This document shows positions 51,351 through 63,966 of a DNA stretch of 64,000 nucleotides, one piece after another. The position numbers and the translations under genes were made by a program. Every line of letters starts with the position of its first letter. Position 1 is the stretch's first letter. The notes beneath the pieces are model-generated. The model worked only from the letters and a program-made list of their open reading frames with translations, was not told where the DNA came from and did no database searches. The stretch is from positions 434,001 through 498,000 of the forward strand of contig VXAY01000770.1 in the NCBI GenBank assembly GCA_013399855.1, in the 5' to 3' direction. Source of the DNA: Oxyruncus cristatus (lineage: Eukaryota; Chordata; Aves; Passeriformes; Cotingidae).

Positions 51351-51506
51351 GAAAAAAAGAACAACACCACCACAAACCAACCAACCAACCAAAAAACACA
51401 ACAACAACAAAAAAACCCCAAACCAACCAAACAAAAACACAAAAAACCCAAACAAACAAAAAACCAAACTAACAAAAAACAAACAAAAAACCACACAAAC
51501 CAAACT
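51351..51506. repeat. A-rich (CCAA)n/(CAAA)n low-complexity tract
   Basis: CCAACCAACCAACCAA, ACAACAACAAC and repeated CAAACAAA units cover about 155 bases, almost without G or T. The long minus-strand frames through it (Trp/Phe/Val/Leu-rich) are artefacts. Confidence 0.92.
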
Positions 51507-54500
51507 AGTATCCAAAACAAACCCAAACTCAGCCACTCCTGACTAAATATTGAAAAAGACAGGAGCACAGTCTTTCAAGCTTCATGGACACTGCAGGTAA
51601 CACTTGGTGCCTGTAGCCACAGGGTCCCCACTGTATCCCCTGCAGCACCTTCCAGGGTTTTTTGAGCAACAAAATCCAGACCTGCAGCCACATTCAGACC
51701 TGCTGCAAAACATCTCTCAGGCACAAGAGCCCTAACTGCCAATGGCAGCTGTCCCAGGGTAACACTCAAAGCTCTGCTCTGATTTACAGCTGGTGGCCAG
51801 AGCCCCACGCCTGCCCAGACAAGCACAGCTTCTGAGCTGAAACCCGGCAGGAGCTTTATACATTTCTTTCTGCAGGACTAGCAAGGCAGCTCCTTTCAAC
51901 TTTCAGGGACTTTGGTCTATTATTGACCAAACACAACACAATCACTTAAAAAAAATAAATCACCTAAAATAATCCATACAAGCAGAGGTGAGTTTTTACT
52001 TCCATTGACTCTTGATTTTCTCACAAGAATGCATGGCAAGCACACAGGTATACAATATACCAACTGCATTTCAAATGGTCTCTGATTCAGAATAAATAAC
52101 TACTACTATAAACTGCAGGACTATGGCTCCTACAAATTATTTAAAACCTGAAGCTCATCACAAATGTAGTCTGACCCAACAGCAGATGCACTTTTCAGTT
52201 ACTCCGTTCTGTTAAAGTACATGCAATGTTAAAAGCAACAGATAATTACATAGATGAGAAAAATACCACACTAGGTAAAAGGTGCCACTTACTTCATCAG
52301 TAATTAGGCTGATCTTTCTATTATCCTAGGTTTACAGCTATCCTTGTCTATGCCCTTGTAGTTTCTGCCTTTTGTACCTTAATAACTGTTAGTTTCTACT
52401 TTCTTTGTTCTAGTGTAAGAAACTCAGCATCATATAATCAGAAGAAAAAACAGCTTGGAAAATACACCTCAAAGAATGATGCTTACAGTTAGTTGGCTCT
52501 ACTACCTGAGCCCACTTCTTTCCCCTGGAAGGTTTGTACCCAATTAAAATGGAATCAGCATATAAAATTTTTTTTAGAGGAAGTAGCTATTACCTCATGG
52601 TTTAAAACAAAAAAGTCACCCCAGTAACAGACATGTTGGGATTCTCATGATGGCACATCTATCATATGTAAATCACACCACATCCAAAATAGCCCCCCCC
52701 CAATTATGTCAGCCTTTCCCTATAGCATGGTAACTTTGATTACTGAATTAGCACTGCACATTCAGGCTGGTGTGCGCCCAGGAGCTTTCCTGATGGAACT
52801 GACCCACTTCAAAAGTTTTTTCCCCACATATGCCCTTTATAAACTGGAGGAAAACACTAAATAGAAGAGGTAAACAAGTGGAAAAAGGTCTTTAAAAACC
52901 ATCCTAAACCCACCAGCAATAGCAATTTATGGAAAAGGTATTTGTAGCAAATGCAGAAGGTGGAAAGCTTAGGAAAAGGGGAAGCAGCAGAAAGTATGCA
53001 TGGTGAGACAAAGTCCGCTGACTGAAGTCAGTACTGCCTGAACACATTTCAGTGATCATCTTGCAGGCATAAATATGGAATTTTAGTCAATTAAAGAAAA
53101 GTTTAATATTTCTAAATTGTTACGTGTCAAAACCAAAGAAACCCCTCCTCTGACAAATGCAAGCTGATCTGAAAAATACCCATTTGTGCTCTGGTAGTAT
53201 TCAACAGGGTACTATTACTTATGGTAACTTTTAAACACTTTGAAGTTAAATGGAAATGGAAGCAGACTTGGCAACAGCTTTTACTAAACTGCAGGGTGCC
53301 AAATCCACGGGGTGTACATCCTTCATGGGGAAAGCCACGTTAGGCTGGAGGCAGAGGAGAAGAAATATCTGCACCTTAAACATTCCATAGAATCTGCTAA
53401 GATACAGTGTCCCAACAAAGGGGGTGGCCACCACAATGTCTGCATGATTTCCTTTGTGCAGAGGGTTTGCTATGGAGAGTTGCAGGAGAAACCACCTCCT
53501 GAAGGATTAAGACACAGTGAAAGAAGTCCAGCCACATTGAGTTGGTAAATTCAGGGAGTAACCATTCACCTTTACCAGCTGAAAACACTTTTACCAGATG
53601 ACTTTCACCCTGGGGACCTGAGAGGTGGCTGCAGGCAGAAACACACACAGGCTATAAAGTAAAAGAAAATTTCCTTCCCGATCTTTCACTGCTAGACTGC
53701 AGTGTGCCAGATACATCCTATTTGTCCACATGGGAATTTTGGCAAAGTGCAGTGTGCACCTTTGCTGAGAGCTTCCCAGTGATCCCAAGAGCTGCAAGAA
53801 GGTGGCAGGTACAGCACCCACACCAGCACTGGGCTGTATGTCAGGCAGCAACTACACACAGTAGTTAAGAGCTCTCCTCGATCCCTTGACTAGCACCTTC
53901 AAAACATACACATAATATATTTGTATTAGAAAAAAAGGAAAAGAAGCAAAAAAACCTAGCAGGGAAAACATACATATGTCTCTATACATATGTAGGAAAA
54001 ATTGAGTAGAGAAAACAGGGGCAGCAGAGGACACCTGTGGCACAGCCAGTGCCCAGTCAGGAGCTCAGGGATGCAAGAATGAGACATTTCAGCTGCCAGG
54101 ACGTGCAGCATGCCATGCTATACAGACAAGGAACATTCACAGCCAAGGATCTGTAAAGAAATATCACTGCAGTTAAGTATGCAAATATTTTGTTGCTGAC
54201 AAAGGAAGTAATAGGGTATTTTTTCACCATTCTTCCTTGTGCCTCTCTTTGAAGACATCAAAAGGCAACACCACAAACCTCACCATCACCCTCCCATTTG
54301 ACACTGTAAAAGTATAAGCATACACAATGCATATATGTACACTCGCAACATACTTTCCCCCTTTTCAGAAATAAAGTGCCACTTTCAAATATTTCCACTT
54401 TACTTGCTTTGAATTGCCGGAGATCAAATGAGTCAATTAACTGCTGTGTCTTTTTTGTGCAGAGGCAAGATGAAGGTAATTTGCTGCTCAGTGCATCTGT

Positions 54501-54664
54501 TTCCTCATCAGCACAGTAAGGACCAGGCTAATTAGGGGAGGAAAACAATATGGTCATAAGGATAGGCCAGATTGCTTGTCACTCAGCTATTCAGCAGCCA
54601 GGTTGTGCTATGAGGACAGCAAACAGATGAGGAGTCTTCATCTCCTTCCTCAGTATGCCTTGGG
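51507..54664. other. Non-coding sequence, no gene recognised
   Basis: Unique DNA with a C-run at about 52692-52700. Frames near 53.3-53.9 kb lack motifs. Confidence 0.5.
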
Positions 54665-54695
54665 AAAAAAAAACAAAAACAAAAAACAAAAAACA
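54665..54695. repeat. A-rich (CAAAAA)n tract
   Basis: Tandem AAAAAC units, A-rich on plus. Confidence 0.9.
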
Positions 54696-55998
54696 TAACA
54701 CAACTTCAAGCACTCAGATGGTTACCTTAATATTTTTAGCATTAATCCCAGAAGGTCGCTCCCCAAACCCTGTCCTCACTCATGTGCCCATGATGGACGC
54801 TGCTGCTCTTTGCTCCGGCAGGGATCCGAGGCAGCAGGTGCCCAGGGTTCCCTGTGTGGCTCACGGCACCAAGGTTGGGCACATTGCTCCGCTCGCTCAG
54901 CCAGGTGGGCAAGGGGCACCCAGCTCACACTGTGGGAAGTATGGGCAAGCCACAGTACAGGGAATTTACTGCCAGTGTGCAATGCTAACTAAGGCACTCC
55001 AACTCCATCTTCCGCTGACTTGAGATCTACCTTACAGGGCATCACTCCACTTCCCATCTGGCTCTGTGCAAGCAAATGAAGGGTGTTCCCTGCTCCCACA
55101 TGTCCCCATGCAGCAAACGGGAAGGCACCCATCTTTGGAGGATGACTGGCTTTTAATGCACCAAAATCTGCACACTCTTTGCCTCCCTATTGCCTTCCAC
55201 ACCGAGATTTTTTTAAAATACATGTTTGGAAATAAACTAAAAATTTTAAAAAACAATGACTGATCAAGACCACCTAAAAAAGCTGTTGTTGCTACTCCCT
55301 TGGCTTTCCAACACAGAAAATTTCTAAATATTTTTTCAGCATTTTTAGTTCCAATACATTCAATTAGATATATGATTTCATTCTCAAGCACCTCTGACTT
55401 TGAAACACTGCAGAATCACAGACCCCAACGCAACAATCAGGTGGGCAAGTGCCCTGATTCAGCTTTAAATCATCAATCCTAAATTTGATGTCAAAATTTA
55501 TTTTCTAGGCAAACTGAAAACATGCAAGTGCATGAGAAAAACAATTTTAAGGAAGCAAGGTAGAGATAAGTAATTCCCAGTCACTCGCACACAACCCTGC
55601 TGCAGCATTTCTGTTTATTAGGAGAAGATATAGAATATCAGAGGAAGTTCATTTATTCACTGGCCTGTAATATCAAGCAGCAGTAGACATTACATTTCCG
55701 ACATCTAAGCCCTATTGCTACTACAAAATGAAATCGTACAAGGTACAGAAAACAAGTTAACTCATATCCAGCATATCATGAAGGCAATCAACCTGAGCAA
55801 GGGCTTTCACATGTCCCTGTCAGCCACCACAAGACACAGACTGAGTGTTCCACATGGCAAATACAGTTTGGTTTTTTTTTGAAAAAAAAAAGATATTTAC
55901 TTTAATAGAGTATTACCAGCAGATCTGTTTTTACACTGATCAGAAACACACCAATAAAGTCTGTTCCTCAAACAGTGAACAGTTTAGCAGGGCTTCCT
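54696..55998. other. Non-coding sequence, no gene recognised
   Basis: Unique sequence; a small T-run and A-run pair lies near 55873-55891. Nothing else is recognised. Confidence 0.5.
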
Positions 55999-56070
55999 AA
56001 AAAACAAACAACAACAAAAAAATTAAGAACAAAACAAACAAACAAAAAAAACCCCCAAACACAAAACCCA
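55999..56070. repeat. A-rich (CAAA)n tract
   Basis: ACAAACAACAACAAAAAAA, then AAACAAACAAAC units, ending CCCCCAAACACAAAACCC. Confidence 0.9.
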
Positions 56071-58640
56071 GAACAGACATGGAATGGAGTCTACCCTTCT
56101 TTGCAAACCAGGGAGGACAGGTTCACTCACAAGCCCTTTAAAAATGCTGCCAGGGAGCATCTTATTGCCTCAGCCCAAAATGAAAAAACTTTCATCCCAG
56201 ATTTTGGCACACATTCCACACACAGCTTTGACCCAAAGGCTTTGTTTAAACCAAAGCAGCTCTCTGCTCCCATTCAGAGGGCTGCAAAGCTTGGGATGAG
56301 TCACTGATTCATCCAGATCCATAAACAGACATCCAAAAACAGGGATCCAACTGCAGAGCTCCCTCTGAACTTCAAGTCTTTACCCTCGCATTCTGACCAG
56401 ACCTCAAAGAAATTGCATTTCTTCCTTACCAACTCTTCACACCATTATTTATGGAAAGCCTACAACACATCCAGTCCCTCCAAAACATCAGTGTTGTCTG
56501 ATGATAGACATCAAGGGATAGGAGATAGTATTCTAGAGCAGCTATGATTTCATGCAGTAGCATAGGTGAAAATAAATAAGCAGTAAGTCAGTATGCCCTG
56601 TATTCCAGTAGGAGTATATAAACTCCTTTAACCACAGCTTTATTGCACCAGTATTCCACAAAATTAAGGGCTGAAACTTCAGTTAGTATCTTTCCACTTC
56701 TTGAAACCATTTAAATAGTCACTTCTAACAGTGTGTAAATCTTAGAATATGTCCTAATAGCATAATCAAATTTAGCAAACTATGCAGAAAATGTCAGTGG
56801 CTAGAATGGAAGATACAGGCTATTTGCTTCATTAAGCAAATCCAGGCAATAAACTGCGTCTTCCCCAAGAACAGATCCTTGACAGGGCAACCATGACTCA
56901 GAGGAAAGAAGAGGACAGGGTGATGCCAAGGACTGGCTTGTCAGCAGCAGGAGCCCCTGCTTTGTTCAGGCGCCCCATCAAAGCTTGGCCACCAGTGCTT
57001 TGAGGAAAAAAAAAACAAAAACCCCTAAACAAAATCCTCCAGTACAAGTCACAGAAAAACTGTTTTGTGTAGTATTCAAGCCAAAATGACAACTATATGC
57101 TGGCCACTGTAAACACAGAGGCTTTAGCAGCCATGGGCTAAACAGCAACAAGTCTCGAAGGGCTCTACAAAATCCCTCTAAAAATGTCTTAAACCATCAG
57201 AGCAAAAGGGAGCACAGAGAAAGCACACACACAGCACAGTGCAGGGAAACACTAGCTTGCAGGGCACTGTGGATGCCAAAGTCTGCTTGGGTTCAAAAAA
57301 GCAAACTAATTCGCAGCTGAAAAAGCCTCCATCGAGTCCAATTCTACGTGAGTCTCCACCTCCTGCTCAGGGGTCTGAGCCAGAAAATAGGGGGAGCCCG
57401 GTAAAGTCTTCCAGGGGGGGAATTTTACATGCTGGTCTTGCTCTCATATCCTTCAAAGGATAAATGGCATCTGCTCTCTGAGCCACGTTATCCGACAAGG
57501 CAAACTGTGGTTTGACCCAGCCAAGCTGCATATTCTCATATGGACCATTCCACCCTGCTTTATGCTCCCCATTCCCAAAGGCTGATCCCTGCCCAGGAAT
57601 CAACTCCTTCCCTCACTAACTCCCCCCGCAAAAAAGCCACCCACTGCAAAGAAGCAGGCACCTTATTTCCCAGCAGTAAGTGTTGAGTGGTAAAACTGGG
57701 GGCTATCACTTTAGGTCTGTCATGGTAATTACAAGACTCGAAGCACCAACACTGAGCAGAGCTGGCTATAAAGTCACTCCACTGCAGCTTTGGCCAGAAA
57801 AATATTAAAAACTCACCTCTGCAGTAAGTTTGAAAAAAAAAAAAAAAAATCCAGCTCCAAGCTGACAAACCATTGCATCTGAAATAACAGACACACAACT
57901 TCATTTTGGCCAATTAAACTGAGAGGTCTAAACATCTTGAGAGAAAACCTCAGAAATTTTAGCAATTATATGCATTAATCAAAGAAAAAAAAAAAGAGAA
58001 TCAAAACAGCAAATAGCAATGGACCAAAGGGAGCATTTGAGTTTTAAAAGATGCCTTAAGTCCAGCCAACACTGAAAGCATTTAAATTCTGGCAGCTTCA
58101 GAACTAAGTGCCAGCATGAATTTAGATCCTTGGATACATTCAAAGTCTTTCAGTTGCAGTTTCACTAGAAAATAATGAAACTGTACCCGATCAAATCATT
58201 ATAAATAAAGTTCTTTGAGCTCAATGGAAGACAATACTGATGGATTCATGATCTGTGCTGCTGTAATAGAGCTAGTAATAATTTTGATGTATCGATTTAT
58301 TTTTTATTCCAGAAAAAAAAATGGATTTCTGTAAGGAATGCCTGCTCAGGAATTTGAGCCAGAACAAGCACTGTACATTGCTGACATTGTCACCATGCTT
58401 TAAGTCAATTATGAAGACTGGAGCCAGATGGCTGAAAACGACCAAAATTACACAGTACATTCTGTTTATTAGTTAGGATTATTATTCAAGCCATAATTGC
58501 TTTTAACAGATTATTTATCATTATTAAGATTACAATCCTATGCAAGCAAATTACAAAGTTAAGAAAAACATGATTTTTCAACTGGATCTGTCCCCACTCT
58601 ATTTAGAACTTTTCTTAAATGTCTGAACTGAAGAATTTAG
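56071..58640. other. Non-coding sequence, no gene recognised
   Basis: Unique DNA with a 17-base A-run at 57833-57849, an A-run near 57987-57997 and a G-run near 57414-57420. No motif-bearing frame is present. Confidence 0.5.
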
Positions 58641-58745
58641 AAGGAAAACAAAAACAAGAAAACCACAAACACCACCCACCCCCCAAAAAAAACAAAAAAA
58701 AACCAAACAAAAAAAAAACCAAAAAAACACACCCCCACAAACAAG
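58641..58745. repeat. A-rich C/A low-complexity tract
   Basis: About 105 bases almost wholly of A and C, with A-runs of 7-10 broken by CC and a CCACCCACCCCCC stretch. Confidence 0.9.
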
Positions 58746-60299
58746 TAAAGAGAAACACATTTCACTAGCCAGACACACCTATTTTGGCACATGACCAGAG
58801 CCTGTAGAAAGATGCCAGCAATGGGAAACTTCCCAAAGCAGCTTTTTGCATTGCTGCTCATCTGAGCTGCTGGGAGCCTCTTGGGAGGATGCTTAACTGT
58901 TCCAAGACTGCCTGTGCCCCATCATAAACTCAGTGAAACCAGCTCTGAAAAGGACACCTTGAAGTCCTGCCTCTAAAGGAATCATTCCTCCTGAGCTCCA
59001 GGCAAATGAGAAAACATAGGAAATGCAGGTTTCACAGAGATTAATATGGATAAATCAACTGGGAGAGACACCCTGGATCTAATTTTAAAGCAGGGGCAAG
59101 TACATTGCCCCAGCAAAGCCCAGGGCTTGCTGCGGAAGTAATCAGTTGTTTACACCCTGGATACCAGCATATCCGTGTGCCTCCTTCACCAGCTGAGATG
59201 GCCCCTCTGATCCTACAGCAACCAGCTTCAATACCTTTATTTTCATTTCAGTTACTCACTCATACAAACCACCATGTCACGATAAAGAATGCTGAATGCT
59301 TCCACCCATGAGATACCTCCCACTCAGGAAGAGGTTCCTCCAAACTGCCTCCAGTATTGCCAGTTTGGGAAATTCAGATCTTAAAGCTCTGAACCCTCAA
59401 AAGCACAAATCCAAGTGTCAGCAGCCGGAGATCAGTGGTATATTGGGACTGAGAGAAAAACTCAAGTACTCATATCGGAGTCTACCTTGGAGGGGAAGAG
59501 CACACCAAAAACTCCCCACTGGACAGCAGCCTCACATAGCCAAAGTCCTACTCCTCTAAAGCTGGGAATATTAAGCTAAAGAAAAAACTATGCAAAATAG
59601 GCCTCTTTCGCTGCCAGAAGTCAGGGAACAATTGCAACAATTCATGTTGCGTAAATCCAATCTCTTAACCTTTTAACTTAATATATAGAAAGCAATTATC
59701 TGAAGATCCGTCTTTACACCCTACAACCTTTGGGGAGCTGTTAGGTTTAGCTGCCCACCCAAACCCCGAAATGCAGCATGTCACATTGCAGCTACTGTTC
59801 ACCTTTGAAACATGGTCCTTTTGTTACAGAAACAAGTGCTTTGACACAATATAGCATTTGCACTTGGCCAACATGAGGGTTTGTTGAAAGCACTACTCTT
59901 CTTCACCCTATTCATTCACAAAACAGCATTTCATCCCACTGAGCCATGCTGTTCTCAATACTTTTGCTTGCTGCTAGGTTGGGGTTTTAAAACTTCTCCC
60001 AAAAGAAGGAGGAAAAAAATGACACCAGTAATATGTACAAAGTGTCCTCTGAAGTGGACAAAATACGAGGCACCGTTAAGAAAAAGGGCACCAGACAAGA
60101 AAAGCATCATCTTTGCTCACCATGATCCTCACCATTAAGCTCTGGACAGAACAGTGAGGAATGGAGGGAAGAAGCAGACTGGCTAATCAACAGGTATATC
60201 ATGCAGATACCCATTAAGACCATATTACATTTTCTGAAATCCATATACTTCCCAGGTAACTTCATCTCCCCACATACCTACCTCCTCATTGCCCTCAAC
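58746..60299. other. Non-coding sequence, no gene recognised
   Basis: Unique sequence; nothing recognised. Confidence 0.5.
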
Positions 60300-60490
60300 T
60301 TCTAATAGCAGTAATGACCTTGGCACATGGCATTTTCATACAATTAATAGCTGGCTGGTGTTAATGGCCCTTGGCTACACCTTGGGCCATCAACTCCTCC
60401 CAGACAGTCATTAATCCCAAGGAAAATTCCGTGCACCTCAATCGTTATTACTTAATTAGCTCCACATAATCTGTGGAGCTGTAACACCAC
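60300..60490. promoter_or_regulatory. Candidate conserved regulatory block with two hairpins
   Basis: Within 190 bases there are: a TGACCTTGG nuclear-receptor half-site (about 60314-60322); ATTAATAG; an ATGGCCC/GGGCCAT inverted repeat (60364-60370 and 60384-60390); TTAATCCC, an OTX/PITX-type site (60411-60418); CTTAATTAGC, a LIM-homeodomain-type site (60451-60460); and a 9-base perfect stem, AGCTCCACA-TAATC-TGTGGAGCT (60458-60480). No repeat family or coding frame explains it. The density resembles a developmental enhancer; this is inference. Confidence 0.3.
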
Positions 60491-62413
60491 ACCAAAGGAT
60501 TGTCCAGTAAGTTATGAGCAACAAAACTTTCAAGTCAAAAGACTGAAGATACTGCACCAAAACCTAATTAAACGTATTTTAACATGCTAATAAATAAAGG
60601 ATAATTATTTTGAGTCTGAATCAGTTACTCAAGTAAGCAAAGCAACTGCTTTTGTCTAAGTGGAGAGTTCAAGGAGTTAATTTATTTTACACTGCTACGG
60701 TAAAGCCAAAGCTCAAACCCAATCTTGCACTTCAGCAACAAAGTGCTGCTTTTTAACACACCATAAACTGCACAAAGCAACAGTTTTTGCTCAGCTGGGG
60801 TAGACTTTGAGGAGGATGCATGCACAAGGGCTGCACATGGCAACAGAAAACCTGTGATATTTGCAACAAAATCCTGTCATTAAAGGCTGCCCCAAGCAGT
60901 GCTGCACATTCCTACACAAATAGCTTGCGCTGCTCCAGCTCCTCTTTCTCTTTCATGTACTCCCACCTTCAGGGCAGGTGTTTTTCTCAGATTACATATC
61001 CTCTGCAGAGCCACATATGATTAATTGCATCCTTTCATTATCAGAGTCACCCAAAGTGAAGACAGACCTCATATTTCATGATGCTGCATTAATGTCTCCA
61101 TCCCAAAGGAGACCAAACCTCATCACTGGCTAATTCAAGCCCAAAGCCTCTTCCATCTCCTTCCTTACTCCTTGAGGACAGCAGGGGAACAGGTCTGGGT
61201 AGCAGCAGAGCTGAGGGAAGATGAATGGTCTCATCAAAATAAAATACAATAAAAGCGTAATCCACAGAGGAAGATAAACTCAAGGAAACAATTCAGATGA
61301 AGAGGACACCCAATGATTTAAACATGGGACTCAAAGGGAAAACGAGACATCTATAATTATGAAAGAAGTATCTTTCCATTGCCTGGACTGTTATTAGCTG
61401 AGATAGGAAACAAGATGACAGTCAGAGACTTCATAAATCAGTCAACACTGTGTTGCTGCGCCTTTGCATTAGCAAACATCTGCCCACACCTGCACCAGCA
61501 CAGGAAGACAGCAGCATTCTGCAGGTTGCTTGGGGGCTGGCTTTCCTTTCTGGCTTCTCTCCTTCAACCAGTGAACTCTACTCAGCTAAAAATAAGCGTA
61601 CAGCCAGTAGACCACCAGACCACAGCATCTTCCAGACCTCACCTTTCCTCCCCTACAGCCACCTACATGCCACAACCTGCCAAAGAGGCATTTCAAAGCT
61701 ATTTATCAATGCTCTCACTAGAAGAAAGAGGCTTGTGCATCATGCTGCCCTGCTGTGCATCTCCTCCTCTTTCCCATCATATGGCTTTTCCCTTTTGGTT
61801 TGATTTTATGGATTTTCCTAATAACCGTTTGTGCTTCCCACTGAGTTCTCCTCTTCTCCCCCCAGGATGGCTACCTACCTGCCCTAGTAGCTGCATAATT
61901 AAAACAAAAACCACTCCAGGTAACTGGAAGGCTCTGCTAATTGAAAACCAGGAAGGTAATCATTTGGCCCAGGGAAAAGCCCCACTCATATGCCATGATA
62001 TGGACCACCATCTGTTTGCTAAATTAGCAGCAATGAGATATTAACATAGAAATGACTGACACCAATTATTTTTTAAGGAGTTTGCTTTAACACAGAGGAC
62101 ATTTCATCACCTCACTGAAGTTCTTCCTGTGACAAGATGCAATTTCTCTTCTAAGGGGCTAAAGAGCAGATGTAGCCAAATTTTCTTGAGCATAAAGCCC
62201 GTAGCTTACCAGTGATGGATCTTTCCAGTACATTCAATTTAACGGGACCAGCATCCTCAGCCTTCACTGCCTTAAGCAAGCATTCATCCTTCTCACAGGA
62301 ACACTCAGGTCCTCCTTTCCAGAAGGATGAACAGCCCTTCCAGGACAAAGGTAGCACCACATGTAGTGTTGCTTCTTAATTCACTGTGATTAACCAAACT
62401 TTGAGTGATTAAA
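60491..62413. other. Non-coding sequence; longest open frame in the window, not supported as a gene
   Basis: Plus-strand 61379-62044 is open for 221 codons and a second frame overlaps it for 117. The translation has no domain, is rich in Pro/Ser/Leu/His as random frames often are, has no promoter or splice framework, and matches no family I know. I treat it as chance. The rest is unique DNA. Confidence 0.5.
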
Positions 62414-62447
62414 GAGCTAGCGCAAGCTCTGGCTAGCTCATATAAAA
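62414..62447 (+). promoter_or_regulatory. 8-base-stem palindrome beside a TATA-box consensus
   Basis: GAGCTAGC (62414-62421) and GCTAGCTC (62432-62439) form a perfect inverted repeat with a 10-base loop. One base on is TATAAAAG (from about 62441), a full TATA consensus followed by AGGGG. This could be a core promoter, but no transcript evidence or downstream coding exon is visible. Confidence 0.22.
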
Positions 62448-63917
62448 GAGGGGACACAAACACCACCTCTGCTTTATCTCAGATCACAAGGCTGCACCAG
62501 GAATGATTACCTGCTTCCTTCTGCAATCCCCACTCAAGCCAAATCTTCTCCATCTGGGCTAGAAATTTGGCCACTTAAGCAGCTAGCAGTCAAGGCACAC
62601 CTTTCACAGCTCTGCAATCAAACACAGATGAGGAGCACCTGATGTCAGGACGACCTTCGGCACACACATCACACTGCCCAGCAGAAAACAGCAGCAAAAA
62701 CTGCTCACCACAACATACACATAACGCAGCAGTCCTGCTCCTCAACTCCATCTTCATGAGGTATATACTTTTATTACCATCATGGCAACTGTCTTCCTAA
62801 TGCTCCCACCTTAAGCTAAAATCCAGGTGCCACTGGGCACAGCCACATGGGAGAAAAAACAGTCCTTGCATCCAAAAAAATCCTTTCCATAAGAAGAAAA
62901 CAAAGAAAGGAGTGGGAACCAAGGCAGGGAAGAAGTGGCTAGCACGGGGTCATGCCAGGAAACCCGGGGCCCTGGAACCAGCTCCCAGAACCGTGGCAAA
63001 GCCCTATTCAGCCACCCTGTCCAGAGCCACAGTAAGAAACTGCATCAGAGGAGGAGCTGGGCCCTTCTTCCTCTCCAACCTGCATGCAGAGAGTAGAAGG
63101 CACATCACAGGAAATTAAAACAAGGACGCTATTCAAGCAAGGAATCTAATTTCACTGACTAAAATTGTTACAATGGCTGTAAAACAAAACAACACTAAAG
63201 AATGCAATATATTTGCCATTTACAGCTTCCCATCATATAGAGAAGGCCTTCTTTCCCCAGCAGCATTGCTTATTTACCTAAGGGAAGGAAAACCTATAAA
63301 TACATTTATATTTCTCCTAGATTTGTATTTTTCCAGTGAATGCACAGCTTCTGTAGCATACCCTGTGCAGATGGCTAAAGAGGCAGGGCTTTCAATTCCA
63401 TAAAGCATCCAAAATGCAGATCCAATCACTTCCCATACTGATACACACCATTGGCATGTTGTGTAAATACATATATATGCTGTATGTTGTATAGATGTCC
63501 TGCCTACATAGCAGGACATAGCGAAGTGCAGACTTTATGTTGTGCATTTACTGCGTCCAAGCAAAGCTGAGCCACTGAAGCAGCAGTCAGAGGGGCTCCT
63601 CGCACTGCCCTAAGGTCCTCTTTGCCCTCCTCACTGAAATGCAGGAGGTCCCAATACTGAATGTAGCCCTGCTAGTCCACACAACCACACACCCTAAACT
63701 ACACACAGCCCTCAAACTCCCAGCAAGCACAGTTTTAGGAACTTAAAATGTGACTCTAATTCTTCACTTTGACACATGATAATGTTAGCAATTAGTACTG
63801 TGGGCAAACTGCTTCCATCTCTCTTTGATGTTTGTTATTTTTACACTGATTGTTTTGCTGAGAGAGGAATTTGGATTCCACATTATTCTTCAGGGACAAT
63901 GGAGAAGTGCTTAATGT
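62448..63917. other. Non-coding sequence, no gene recognised
   Basis: Unique sequence; nothing recognised. Short frames near 63.0-63.5 kb carry no motif. Confidence 0.5.
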
Positions 63918-63966
63918 AAAAAAAAAAAACACACACAAAAAAAACCCACACACACAAAAAAAAAAA
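63918..63966. repeat. A-rich tract with short CA repeats
   Basis: A-run, CACACACA, A-run, CCCACACACACA, A-run; about 49 bases of A and C only. Confidence 0.9.

Noticed and set aside
51230..51568. Trp/Phe/Val-rich minus-strand frames resembling membrane proteins
   Set aside because: They are translations of a (CCAA)n/(CAAA)n tract, not a protein.
61379..62044. 221-codon open frame on plus
   Set aside because: No domain, an overlapping second open frame, Pro/Ser/Leu-rich random-like composition, and no promoter or splice context. One frame this long is expected by chance.
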